A stretch of DNA of 64,000 bases from JAPSGM01 sp963777045 (GTDB taxonomy: Bacteria > Chloroflexota > Limnocylindria > QHBO01), in assembly GCA_963777045.1 (NCBI GenBank), contig CAVZPD010000026.1, forward strand, positions 62,001-126,000. The letters are read 5' to 3'. Position 1 is the first letter of the stretch. Every line of letters starts with the position of its first letter. The notes under the pieces are model-generated. The model did no database searches and was not told the origin of the DNA. It saw nothing but the letters and a program-made list of their open reading frames with translations. The translations under genes were made by a program, and so were the position numbers. Below are positions 42,794-50,092 of the stretch, in pieces.

Positions 42794-43018
42794 TCAGCCC
42801 GAGAGCGACCCGCGCCGCTCCCGCAGCCGATCGCCGAGCCTGCGGAGCGCCTGGTCGGCATGTGTGCCCGAACCGCTCAGGTAGTCGTCCCAGGCCGGCC
42901 CCACCGAGAGCGCGACCCACTGCTCGTCGAACTGCCACAGCCCACGTAGCTGCCACCCGAGCGGCAGGGCGGCCTCCGCCTGGGTCCACGCCAGCGACAG
43001 CGATCCGAGTGGTGCCAT
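42794..43018 (-). CDS. Small orphan family protein, copy 1 (divergent)
   Basis: 74 residues with no recognised domain. Two other copies lie at 46676-46900 (broken) and 49125-49337. Shared pattern: LGxLxxAWTQAEAxxPLxW at the start, then GLxxxxxxWxALxxGPxxxxYLSGSGxxADQALRRL and an Arg-rich end. Copy 1 differs from the others at many positions, so it is the older member. ATG 43018 is chosen by alignment to copies 2 and 3. The W/G/Y-rich short layout suggests a small beta-plus-helix fold; function unknown. Confidence 0.7.
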   Translation of the reverse strand: MAPLGSLSLAWTQAEAALPLGWQLRGLWQFDEQWVALSVGPAWDDYLSGSGTHADQALRRLGDRLRERRGSLSG

Positions 43019-43220
43019 GGACGCCGATTCTAGGCGCAGCCGGCGCACACAGCGGAGCCGGCGCGGCCTGCCCTTCTTGCCCTCGAGCTACGCGCGCCGG
43101 CTTCAGCTGTTCCCCCGCAACGATGCCGGCAAGGGCACTGCCGGATGACGGGTCTGCGACGAGCATGAGCAGCATCCGTGCCATCCATCGGCGTCGACCT
43201 GGCCCCCCGGAAGCTCGGCT

Positions 43221-43691
43221 TCAGCCCACCGCCTTCTTCAGGAGCGCGCCGATGGTTGCCTCGTCGGCCGGTGTCAGTTCCTTGAGCGCGTAGGAGGTCG
43301 GCCACATCGCACCATCGTCGAGATTCGCGGCTTCCTCGAAGCCGATGGTGGCGTACCGGGACTTGAACTTGTCGGCGCTCTTGAAGAAGAAGACGACCTT
43401 GCCGTCCTTGGCGTAGGCGGGCATGCCGTACCAGGTCTTCGGCGAGAGGCTCGGCGCGCTCTCCTTGACGACCGCGTGCAGGCGCTCGGCCATCACCCGA
43501 TCGGTATCCGGCATCTCGGCGATCTTGGCGAGCACGTCCGCTTCGCCATCGGCCTTGCTCGCGCTCCCGCGGCGCCTGGCGCCCTTCAGCTCGCGACTGC
43601 GCTCCTTCATCGCGGCTCGCTCTTCGTCCGTCCATCCGTCGGACGAGGTGCGCGTGGTGGTCTTCTTGGCGCTTTTCGTGGTGTCACTCAT
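43221..43691 (-). CDS. DUF1801-like (YdhG/SufE-fold) protein with basic N-terminal tail
   Basis: 156 residues. The first 55 are Lys/Ser/Arg-rich (DTTKSAKKTTTR ... ELKGARRRGSASKADG) and probably disordered. The rest is a DUF1801-type domain (VVKESAPSLSPKTWYGMPAYAKDGKVVFFFKSADKFKSRYATIGF). DUF1801 proteins are small cytosolic proteins of unknown role, sometimes with an HU/histone-like Lys tail. GAGAGGAA lies about 6 bases before ATG 43691. Confidence 0.78.
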   Translation of the reverse strand: MSDTTKSAKKTTTRTSSDGWTDEERAAMKERSRELKGARRRGSASKADGEADVLAKIAEMPDTDRVMAERLHAVVKESAPSLSPKTWYGMPAYAKDGKVVFFFKSADKFKSRYATIGFEEAANLDDGAMWPTSYALKELTPADEATIGALLKKAVG

Positions 43692-43945
43692 GGCGATTCC
43701 TCTCTGCGAGCACTCGGCACAAACCGGCGGCCCACGATGGCCGAAGAGCCGATGGCGAGGCGATCGCGCGGCAGTTGCATGCACCGTGCGCCCCGAGCGC
43801 CGCCTGAGGTCTCGCCGGTGGCAACCGTCTCCTGCACGATGCCGGCTAGCTCGTCCGCGCGGTCCGTCGGCCCTGCCACATCTACTGTAGCGACACCGCG
43901 CAGGCCGGCAACCTAGGTCATCGGGGCGAGAGCAAGCCCCGCGCC

Positions 43946-44527
43946 CTACTCGCCGTTCGCCTTGGCCGTACCTTCGGTCCTTCGAGCAACGACATCGTCG
44001 ACCGCCTTCTGAAGCCCAATGCCGCCGCGCTTGAACGCCCAGGCGTGGTTGTACGCGAACGCTCGCTGCGCGAGCGCCCTCAAGGGACGGGGCAAGCGGC
44101 GCTCGGAATTCATGACCTGGTCGTTGACTACCTCCACGCCGTTCGCCGTCTCGGTGAGCGTGTACGTTATCGGGCCGTGCAGGGGAAAGCGTCGGCTGAG
44201 GCGGACGATAGTGTCGAGCTGGAGGAAGCGCGGCCGGTCGATCGCGGCCAGCGTGACGTCCCAGTCCAGCTCGTATGGCAGTTGGGCTCGCGCCCGAAAC
44301 CGACCCTTCCATCCCAACACCGCTTCGACGTCGTCTGAGGTGACGGACCTGAAGACCCTCCCCCACCACGTCGGAAACGCTGGTGCGTTGGTGAGGACGT
44401 CGAACACGTCGTCGATCGGGCCCTTGATGAGCCAACGATGACCGAGGCGATAGACGTCGCCTTCAATTGCGTCGGGGATGGATGCTGGGTCCGCAGGGAC
44501 GGTGGTGGCCGAGCCGTGGGTGGTCAT
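43946..44527 (-). CDS. SRPBCC/START-like lipid-binding-fold protein
   Basis: 193 residues. IKGPIDDVFDVLTNAPAFPTWWGRVFRSV at the N-terminal part and YTLTETANGVEVVNDQVM toward the end form the helix-grip pattern of polyketide-cyclase/SRPBCC proteins. The ligand is unknown. ATG 44527 has GAGG 6 bases upstream; an ATG at 44551 in frame would add 8 residues but has its binding site too close. Monocistronic. Confidence 0.75.
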   Translation of the reverse strand: MTTHGSATTVPADPASIPDAIEGDVYRLGHRWLIKGPIDDVFDVLTNAPAFPTWWGRVFRSVTSDDVEAVLGWKGRFRARAQLPYELDWDVTLAAIDRPRFLQLDTIVRLSRRFPLHGPITYTLTETANGVEVVNDQVMNSERRLPRPLRALAQRAFAYNHAWAFKRGGIGLQKAVDDVVARRTEGTAKANGE

Positions 44528-44859
44528 CGGAGCCTCGCTGGCGGGAACCATGCTCCTCTCGGTCGCACCGGGAGAACCGCCAGGACGTCCAGCGTTGCGG
44601 AAGTATGCGCTTCCGTCGGCAACGCGACTGCTGAAAGGCGCTGCCGCGTCCTCAGCGAGACGTGGAGTCAGCTGACATCGTTGATGCGAGCTGGACCTCG
44701 TCGGCGGCGGCGATCCTCCAGCACGTGAGTCGTCCACCCGTTCATGCTCGCCACACCTCACTCCTCGATCGGCTCCGGGCCTGGCCAGATTCAAGGCGAA
44801 TTGAGAGCGGCCGCCCCAATTTCTCGTGGTCGGCGGCGGCGCCAACGTAGACTTCCCCC
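44528..44859. other. Intergenic stretch with no gene recognised
   Basis: 332 bases between the divergent SRPBCC gene and the small cysteine protein gene. Several open frames cross it, but none has a start with a binding site or recognisable content. No repeat or hairpin of note. Confidence 0.6.
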
Positions 44860-45078
44860 ATGGCCGAGGAACTCCACCCCGAGACGCCGTTTGGCCTTCG
44901 GGGCGCCAACGAGAACATCTGGCACATCGCTGCGGCAGAGCGATGGAGCGGCGGCACACGCATTGGGCACCGCACCTTCTGCGGGCGGAACTACGCGGAG
45001 CCCGTCACCAAACACGATCCGGCCGGCCTCGACGAGGTCTGTTCCGACTGCACCGCACAAGTCGCCCGGCGCCACTGA
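44860..45078 (+). CDS. Small cysteine-rich, probably zinc-binding protein
   Basis: 72 residues: IWHIAAAERWSGGTRIGHRTFCGRNY ... VCSDCTAQVARRH. The His/Cys spacing (W H x~15 H x~3 C then CxxC near the C-terminus) resembles many small actinobacterial and chloroflexal zinc-knuckle proteins of unknown function. Single gene, ATG start. Confidence 0.6.
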   Translation: MAEELHPETPFGLRGANENIWHIAAAERWSGGTRIGHRTFCGRNYAEPVTKHDPAGLDEVCSDCTAQVARRH

Positions 45079-45268
45079 CTTCGCGGCGTGGTATCAGTGC
45101 TGCCAAGATTGAGCATCGGTCGCCCAATGTCATGCCGGCAACGTCGTCGGCCGCTCCGTAGGCCACCTTCCCCGCTCCGCTTACTGGGCCCTTAGTGGAC
45201 CCACGCCCTTACGATTGGGGCGACCGCACTCGCCGTTGCGGCGAGCAGGAGGTGAAGGGAGCAGCGAC

Positions 45269-46174
45269 ATGACTCGATCACCGCTTGACCATGTGCCGGA
45301 GCACCTCGAGCATCGGGTGCAGACTCCCGACGGGCGAACCCTCGCGGTCGCCGAGTGGGGCGACCCCGACGGTGTGCCAGTCATATTGGTGCACGGCACC
45401 CCGGGCAGCCGGATCGGGTGGCCCCCCGACCTGACCCTCGACATCCGCCACGGCATCCGTCGGCTGACCTTCGATCGACCGGGCTTCGGCGAGTCAACCC
45501 GCCGGCCGGGGCGACGCATCGTTGACGTGGTCCCCGACGTGGTCGCGATCGCCGACGCCCTGGGTGTCGACAACTTCGTGATTGCCGGGGCCTCCGGTGG
45601 CGGGCCGCACGCCCTCGCTTGTGCGGCCCTCCTGCCCGATCGGGTCCTGCGCTGCGCGCCCAGGGTGTCCCTCGCACCCCGTGACGCAGATGGGCTCGAC
45701 TGGTTGGCCGGGATGACCCAGGGCAACGTCACCGCCTACCGCACGGCGCAGGAAGGCGAGACTGCCATCCGTGCGCTCTGCGAGCGCTGGGCGAAGGAGA
45801 CGCTCGCGCAGATCTCGGCCGAGCAGGTGAAGATCCTACCCGAGGAATTCGAGGTGCCGGAATCCGACCTGGCGCAGATGGAAAAGCACCAGCTCGCGCA
45901 AGCCGCCCACACGATCACCGCGCTGGCGCCCGGCGTTGACGGCTGGGTGGACGACATCCTGGCCCTCGCCGGGCCGTGGGGCTTCGAGCTGGGTGACATC
46001 CGGGTCCCAGTCCGCCTCGAATACGGGCGCGACGATGCCCTCGTGCCGGCGGCCCATGGTGACTGGCTGGCGGCCCACATCCCGGGAGTCGAGGTCCACA
46101 TCGTCGACGCCGGGCACTTTGACGACTCGCTGCAGGAGAGGGCCTGGGCATGGTTCGCCGGCAAGGCCGACTAG
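45269..46174 (+). CDS. Alpha/beta hydrolase
   Basis: 301 residues. Alpha/beta-hydrolase fold with oxyanion HGTPGSRIGW, nucleophile elbow GASGGGPHAL (Ser in GxSxG), acid in EYGRDDALVP and base in VDAGHFDDS, all correctly ordered. GGGAG lies 7 bases before ATG 45269. The substrate cannot be told; homologs are often annotated as proline iminopeptidase- or lactonase-like. Immediately followed by a truncated SnoaL-like frame. Confidence 0.88.
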   Translation: MTRSPLDHVPEHLEHRVQTPDGRTLAVAEWGDPDGVPVILVHGTPGSRIGWPPDLTLDIRHGIRRLTFDRPGFGESTRRPGRRIVDVVPDVVAIADALGVDNFVIAGASGGGPHALACAALLPDRVLRCAPRVSLAPRDADGLDWLAGMTQGNVTAYRTAQEGETAIRALCERWAKETLAQISAEQVKILPEEFEVPESDLAQMEKHQLAQAAHTITALAPGVDGWVDDILALAGPWGFELGDIRVPVRLEYGRDDALVPAAHGDWLAAHIPGVEVHIVDAGHFDDSLQERAWAWFAGKAD

Positions 46175-46509
46175 GCGCGTCCGGCGGAGTCGGTCGGCCT
46201 AGCCTACGCCGCTCGCGCGTGGCCGCCCTGCGCGACATCATCATGCGTTGGCGGGTAGGGTTTCCGGACCTCCACTTCGAAGTTCGGGCCGTCGTCGCCA
46301 CCGGCGACCGGGCCGCCCTGCACGCCACCCTTACCGGCACGCAGCGCGGAGCGTGGGGTGGCCTGGAGCCCACCGGTCGGTCGATCAACGTCGAGCACAT
46401 GTACTTCTTCCGGTTCGCAGAGGGACGCATCGCTGAGGTCTGGGAGCTGCTTGATCGTCCGGCCTTGGAGCGGCAGCTCGCCGGAGAAGACTCGATTGGG
46501 AACGGATGA
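46150..46509 (+). pseudogene. Truncated SnoaL-like polyketide-cyclase domain
   Basis: The C-terminal two thirds of a SnoaL/ester-cyclase domain is clear: RWRVGFPDLHFEVRAVVATGDRAALHATLTGTQRGAW ... VEHMYFFRFAEGRIAEVWELLDRPAL. The usual N-terminal 35-40 residues (helix and GDxDAL-type motif) are missing; instead the frame runs back into the hydrolase end through unrelated Arg-rich codons. A GTG at 46219 could start a short remnant. It is likely a 5'-deleted relic, possibly from the same deletion that joined it to the hydrolase gene. Confidence 0.6.
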
Positions 46510-46675
46510 GCATGCCTTCACGCGCCACAGCCGGCTGGCCCACGAGGAAGACATGAATCCTCTCAGGGCGCTCGTGGATAAGTGCGAGACCATCGGCTTT
46601 GGCGCCTCCGACGTAGTGCATTCTCTTTGGTGATCGAGCTGCGGATGAGGGCAAGCTTCCAGCCCTCCTGGCCCG

Positions 46676-46900
46676 TCATCCTGTAGTCGCTCCCAGGCGC
46701 TCGCGCAGCCGGTCGCTCAGCCGGCGCAGCGCCTGCTCGGCGTACTGCCCGGAGCCGCTGTGGTACTCGTCGAACTCGGGGCCCTCGGCCAGCGCGATCC
46801 ACTCATCGCCGAAGCGGTACAGGCCGCTGACGCTCCAGTCCAGCGGCTTTCCGGCTTCCGCCTGCGTTCAGGCCTTAGAGAGCGCGCCGAGGGTTGCCAT
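46676..46900 (-). pseudogene. Small orphan family, copy 2, broken by TGA at a Trp codon
   Basis: Same family as 42794-43018 and 49125-49337, and nearly identical in DNA to the latter. The first ten codons read MATLGALSKA, then TGA (46868-46870) where both other copies have TGG (Trp in AWTQAEA). The downstream frame is intact to its own TGA at 46676-46678 (GLYRFGDEWIALAEGPEFDEY). TGA is the normal stop of many genes here, so this is most simply a recent nonsense mutation. Confidence 0.8.
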
Positions 46901-47003
46901 GGGTGGGCAATTGTAGGGGGACATCCTCCGGGGGCCGGGCTTGTCCCCGGGCGTAACGTGGAGATCTGACCGGGGGGACGAAAGCCTAGGGAGGGACCAC
47001 ACC

Positions 47004-47738
47004 ATGCGCGTCCAGATCGATGTCGAGCTGCCCAGCCTGCCCAAGCCCCGGAGGCGCATCGGGCTGGCGCTGGTCTTGGCGCTGGCCCTGGCCGTGCCCG
47101 GCTTCGCCCTGGCCAGCCACCAGTTCGGGGATGTGCCCGACTCCAACCCGTTCCACAACGACATCGCCGCCATCGCCGATGCCGGGGTGACCGGTGGCTG
47201 CGGGGGCGGCAACTACTGTCCCAAGGCCAACGTCACCCGTGAGCAGATGGCGGCCTTCATGAACCGCCTGGGAGCGCTCGGCCCCGGGAAGAGCCCGGTG
47301 GTCAACGCCGATCGGCTCGATGGCATGAATGGCCTGGACGTCCTGCTGGGCACCGCCCCCATCCCGTCGGGGGTGACCGTCATCGGCTGGCACATCTGGG
47401 ACCGCAGCATCGTGGCCGACAACGAGGACGTCTTGGTCACGATAGAGCTGCCGGCCCGCGCGCCGCAGCCGCTGTCCAACGTCGACGTCAACTTCTCCCC
47501 GGGCGCCGTCGGGGGGGACGACGATGCGGCCTGCACCGGCACCGCGAATGCGCCGTCCGCGCCGCCCGGCAAGGTCTGCATCTACGTCGACATCAGCAAT
47601 CGCGTCGATGGCGGCAGTGGCTACAACGCCCTGAATAGCAGGTTCAACGACCGGTTCTTCACGGTGAAGTGGAACACCGACGGGACTGCGGGCCAGGACG
47701 TGTACCTGCGCTTCAGCTGGGCCTACACCGCGCCGTAG
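47004..47738 (+). CDS. Secreted S-layer-homology (SLH) domain protein
   Basis: 244 residues. Signal peptide (RRRIGLALVLALALAVPGFALA), then one SLH motif (FGDVPDSNPFHNDIAAIADAGVTGGC ... NVTREQMAAFMNRLG), and a C-terminal beta-rich domain with a GDDDAACTG segment and a Cys pair. A single SLH repeat suffices in many Chloroflexota for cell-wall attachment. The strong GGGAGGG site and ATG 47004 are chosen over an upstream in-frame ATG. Ends before a large hairpin. Confidence 0.85.
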   Translation: MRVQIDVELPSLPKPRRRIGLALVLALALAVPGFALASHQFGDVPDSNPFHNDIAAIADAGVTGGCGGGNYCPKANVTREQMAAFMNRLGALGPGKSPVVNADRLDGMNGLDVLLGTAPIPSGVTVIGWHIWDRSIVADNEDVLVTIELPARAPQPLSNVDVNFSPGAVGGDDDAACTGTANAPSAPPGKVCIYVDISNRVDGGSGYNALNSRFNDRFFTVKWNTDGTAGQDVYLRFSWAYTAP

Positions 47739-47779
47739 GCAGCCACCAGAAGGGGCCAGCAGGAAGCGCGGGGACAAGC

Positions 47780-47816
47780 GGCGGAGCCCGGCACCAGGGG
47801 ACACGCCGGCTCCGCC
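47780..47816 (+). terminator. Hairpin after the SLH gene
   Basis: Stem GGCGGAGCC / GGCTCCGCC (47780-47788 with 47808-47816), with further inner pairing if one base bulges. It lies 42 bases after the stop. No T tract. Confidence 0.6.
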
Positions 47817-48024
47817 ATGCTCCCCGCCGGCGGAGCGGTAAGAGCGGAGCGGACGGTCGCACATCCGCCCCGCCAATCAGCGGTGCGGCGTGTCCGGGAG
47901 AAGGTCCCACCGCATCCACTCAATCAGCCGCGAGGAAGGCGTCCAGGCCGTCCAGGAGGCTTTGCAGAGCCATCGGCAGCGCACCGCGCCTGCTGCGGTG
48001 ACAGTGCGGTTACCGTTCGGCAGG

Positions 48025-48040
48025 CCGGGGCTAACCCCGG
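48025..48040. terminator. Perfect hairpin CCGGGG-CTAA-CCCCGG
   Basis: Six-base perfect stem in the gene-free stretch 47739-48168. It could terminate the minus-strand pair of small genes (stop at 48169) or, less likely, read-through from the SLH gene. The rest of the stretch holds one copy of the 42-bp repeat (48102-48143) and no gene I can support. Confidence 0.4.
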
Positions 48041-48101
48041 GTAATGGGGTAGCGGTACCGCGGTCAGAAACCGGCCGTCAACATCGGCCGCGGCCCTCTC
48101 C

Positions 48102-48143
48102 GATTGTCGCGGTGGTCGCTTACTGGCGGCTTACCGGCGCGCC
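48102..48143. repeat. Imperfect direct repeat flanking the small-gene pair (left copy)
   Basis: GATTGTCGCGGTGGTCGCTTAC followed by TGGCGGCTTACCG. About 80% identical by eye to 48587-48628 over 42 bases. The two copies bracket the 57- and 44-codon genes. Confidence 0.6.
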
Positions 48144-48168
48144 CGGGTACGGCGGGGACGTGCTCCGC

Positions 48169-48303
48169 CTAGTGCTCTAGCAAGCTGGGGTCGATGGGCT
48201 CGTGGACATACGGCTGGATCAGTCCCTGGAAGTACACCACGGCGATCAGCGCGACCACGACCACAGCCAGGATCACGCCGACGAGCGCCAACCTTACTTG
48301 CAC
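48169..48303 (-). CDS. 44-residue single-helix membrane protein
   Basis: Too short for usual gene calls. It encodes MQVRLALVGVILAVVVVALI and then AVVYFQGLIQPYVHEPIDPSLLEH: one strong hydrophobic helix (residues 4-24) with a short polar tail. GTG 48303 lies inside the end of the upstream 57-codon gene (10-base overlap in another frame), the arrangement of translational coupling. Function unknown. Very small membrane proteins often modulate a larger partner. Confidence 0.55.
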   Translation of the reverse strand: MQVRLALVGVILAVVVVALIAVVYFQGLIQPYVHEPIDPSLLEH

Positions 48304-48467
48304 CGAAGCTTGCTCACGGCGCGATGACCACCGGTCGCCGCGTAGGTGAGCGGCGCCTTCTGCGTCCTGCCGAGTACGATGCCATCGCGGGTGTCCTCCA
48401 GACAGGACTTTGTCTCACGCTCTTCGCGGTCGAGTTGGCGCTCAGCATCTTCCGCGTGATCTAGCAT
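48294..48467 (-). CDS. 57-residue charged protein, upstream of the membrane mini-gene
   Basis: Starts MLDHAEDAERQLDREERETK, a charged helix, then CLEDTRDGIVLGRTQKAPLTYAATGGH and a Cys near the end (RCK). The GGGAGGG site about 8 bases before ATG 48467 is as good as that of the SLH gene. No family recognised. The overlap with the 44-codon gene supports both as real. Confidence 0.45.
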   Translation of the reverse strand: MLDHAEDAERQLDREERETKSCLEDTRDGIVLGRTQKAPLTYAATGGHRAVSKLRCK

Positions 48468-48586
48468 CTCACGGTCCCTCCCTTCGCCGGGCATGGTATG
48501 GGCCGGGGTCGCCTGCACGCTGGCATCGGTCGCCCGATGTCGCGCCGTCACCGTCGCCCCGGCCCGGCCCGGCCCGGTCCGGTGGA

Positions 48587-48628
48587 GATTGTCGCGGCGG
48601 TTGCTTACAAACCGCTTACCGAGCGGCC
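48587..48628. repeat. Imperfect direct repeat flanking the small-gene pair (right copy)
   Basis: GATTGTCGCGGCGGTTGCTTAC followed by AAACCGCTTACCG; see 48102-48143. It overlaps the 3' end of the membrane protein gene 48616-49065. A GGCCC-type pentanucleotide tract (48558-48582) lies just beside it. Confidence 0.6.
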
Positions 48629-49065
48629 GCGCCGGTGCGAAACGCGGGCGCGCTCCACAGCAGGACTGCAGCACCGATGATCGCCACGACTGACCCGGTC
48701 AGCGCCGCTCCGTCGATTGCCTCACCGCGCGCTGTCGAGGCCACGATGATCACGGCTTGGGCTAGGCCCGCAAGTGGGAATGTCCACATCGCCCACCACG
48801 CCCAACCCCGACCGTCGCGAAAGGCCGACCAGGCGATCGCCATCACGAGGATGCCGAAGGCCACGTACTGGAGCCCGGCCATCCGGACCTCTACCTCGAC
48901 GAGGCGGTACGCGTCTGGAGCACCGGCCTGGAGCGCCTCGTTCGTCTGGCCAGCCACCGACTCGGCGAGGTACGTCGTCCCGCCGATGAGGCCAGCCAAC
49001 CCGAAGACTGCGCTGCCTAGCCCGATGAGGGCGAAGAGCCACCATGCGTTGCGCCTTCCTGCCAT
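48616..49065 (-). CDS. Four-helix membrane protein of unknown function
   Basis: 149 residues: helix WWLFALIGLGSAVFGLAGLI near the N-terminus, an outer loop, then GLQYVAFGILVMAIAWSAF, WAMWTFPLAGLAQAVIIVAS and SVVAIIGAAVLLWSAPAF. The pattern is common for small membrane proteins without a named family. No neighbours of known function. The repeat at 48587-48628 runs into its end. Confidence 0.65.
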   Translation of the reverse strand: MAGRRNAWWLFALIGLGSAVFGLAGLIGGTTYLAESVAGQTNEALQAGAPDAYRLVEVEVRMAGLQYVAFGILVMAIAWSAFRDGRGWAWWAMWTFPLAGLAQAVIIVASTARGEAIDGAALTGSVVAIIGAAVLLWSAPAFRTGAAAR

Positions 49066-49124
49066 TCGAGCCGCCTCCCATCAATCGTCTGTTGGCTTCA
49101 AGATCGAGTCGCGCACCCGCCTCG

Positions 49125-49337
49125 TCATCCCGTCGTCGGTCCCCGGCGTTCGCGCAGCCGGCGCAGCGCCTGGTCGGCGTACTGCCCGGAGCCGCTGAGG
49201 TACTCGTCGAACTCGGGGCCCTCGGCCAGCGCGATCCACTCATCGCCGACGCGGTACAGGCCGCTGACGCTCCAGTCCAGCGGCTTTCCGGCTTCCGCCT
49301 GCGTCCAGGCCTGCGAGAGCGCGCCGAGGGTTGCCAT
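49125..49337 (-). CDS. Small orphan family protein, copy 3 (intact)
   Basis: 70 residues: MATLGALSQAWTQAEAGK, PLDWSVSGLYRVGDEWIALAEG, PEFDEYLSGSGQYADQALRR. Nearly identical in DNA to the broken copy 2 (46676-46900), apart from a loss of about five codons before the C-terminus (the SDRLRE part). It keeps TGG where copy 2 has TGA. It follows the 32-residue lipoprotein gene by two bases (stop TAG, then AG, then ATG), so it is the last of a three-gene minus-strand unit. Unknown function. Confidence 0.7.
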   Translation of the reverse strand: MATLGALSQAWTQAEAGKPLDWSVSGLYRVGDEWIALAEGPEFDEYLSGSGQYADQALRRLRERRGPTTG

Positions 49338-49339
49338 CT

Positions 49340-49438
49340 CTACTTTCCGGGTTGCGCAGCCTGGGCGGCGCACCCTACAACAGCGATGGCCACGACCACG
49401 ACGACGACGACGACGACGGAGATTGCGCGAGCCTTCAT
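49340..49438 (-). CDS. 32-residue lipoprotein with a poly-valine signal
   Basis: MKARAIS, nine consecutive Val, then AIAVVGC and AAQAAQPGK. A basic start, hydrophobic core and VVGC lipobox would make a lipid-anchored peptide of only about ten residues, like bacteriocin-release or entericidin-type lipopeptides in size. The Val run is encoded by a perfect (GTC)n tract. ATG 49438 is one base after the stop of the upstream gene. Small size keeps confidence low. Confidence 0.45.
   Translation of the reverse strand: MKARAISVVVVVVVVVAIAVVGCAAQAAQPGK
49398..49418. repeat. Trinucleotide microsatellite (ACG)7
   Basis: Seven perfect ACG units on the plus strand (CGT/GTC on the coding strand) inside the signal sequence of the 32-residue lipoprotein. 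Changes in copy number would alter signal length by whole codons and would not shift the frame. Confidence 0.9.
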
Positions 49439-49439
49439 G

Positions 49440-49619
49440 TCAGTACCCTCGGCGGAACAGGCTGTTCGCGGCCATCCAAAGACCCGCACTGACTGCTCCG
49501 TAGAAGACGACGTAGGTGCCTCCGGCACTCGAGGCGGCCTCATAGGTAGCCATCGAGATGCCACCCGCCACCGCTGCGATGACCAAGCCAAGGACAACTC
49601 CTGCCCAATTTGGCTGCAT
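49440..49619 (-). CDS. 59-residue two-helix membrane protein
   Basis: MQPNWAGVVLGLVIAAVAGG and GGTYVVFYGAVSAGLWMAANSLFRRGY: two hydrophobic helices joined by a short polar loop. GGAG lies 8 bases before ATG 49619. First of three closely packed minus-strand genes (59, 32 and 70 codons). No family recognised. Confidence 0.6.
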   Translation of the reverse strand: MQPNWAGVVLGLVIAAVAGGISMATYEAASSAGGTYVVFYGAVSAGLWMAANSLFRRGY

Positions 49620-49790
49620 TGTTGGCACTCCAGCAAATCGATACGTGCGCACTCTCGAGCACAACTGAAGGTTGGGATATAGCCCCTTTCGGGTCGCGGA
49701 AGGGGGCCAATCGCCGAGGAGCGCGTCGCGGTCGGCCACCAGGCCGTCTACCTCGGACTCCTCATCGGGCTCGGACATGCCGGCCTCGCG

Positions 49791-50033
49791 GTGGGAGCAC
49801 TCCACGCTGGAGACTTCGAGCGGCTGTACTACGGGGTTGGGGAAGACACCTACCCCTGGTTTCACTTTCGGTTCCAAGTCGAGGCGGCCGCGACCTACGA
49901 GCGAGCCGGCGAGCGAGCCGGCTCAGAGGTCATCGTCCGCCTGTTTCCAGCCTTCCACCTCGACGACGCGGCCCTCGCCAAGCGGTTGGAGGCGGTCGAT
50001 CCCGGCCTCGCAGCGATTTCGCTCTCGTTCTGA
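49791..50033 (+). CDS. Hypothetical protein, possibly 5'-truncated
   Basis: 80 residues from GTG 49791 (ALHAGDFERLYYGVGEDTYPWFHFRFQVEAAATYERAG ... AISLSF). The frame stays open back to 49683 with protein-like content (AVGHQAVYLGLLIGLGHAGLAVGAL) but no start codon, which suggests the beginning was lost. It is divergent from the 49619 gene. No domain recognised. Confidence 0.35.
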   Translation: MGALHAGDFERLYYGVGEDTYPWFHFRFQVEAAATYERAGERAGSEVIVRLFPAFHLDDAALAKRLEAVDPGLAAISLSF

Positions 50034-50092
50034 GCGAGCAGCACACGCCACCAGCCTATCGGCCGGGGCGATCGGGAATGGGTGATATCGGA

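Noticed and set aside
42426..43184. Minus-strand 252-codon frame across the channel gene end.
   Set aside because: Antisense to the channel gene; composition typical of mirror frames; it also conflicts with the small orphan gene at 42794.
43692..43945. Minus-strand 63-codon frame 43688-43879.
   Set aside because: No binding site, no family pattern, and it runs antisense into the start of the DUF1801 gene region.
46868..46870. Reassignment of TGA to Trp in this organism.
   Set aside because: TGA is the stop codon in many overlapping gene junctions (ATGA, GTGA) throughout the window; reading it as Trp would fuse most operons.
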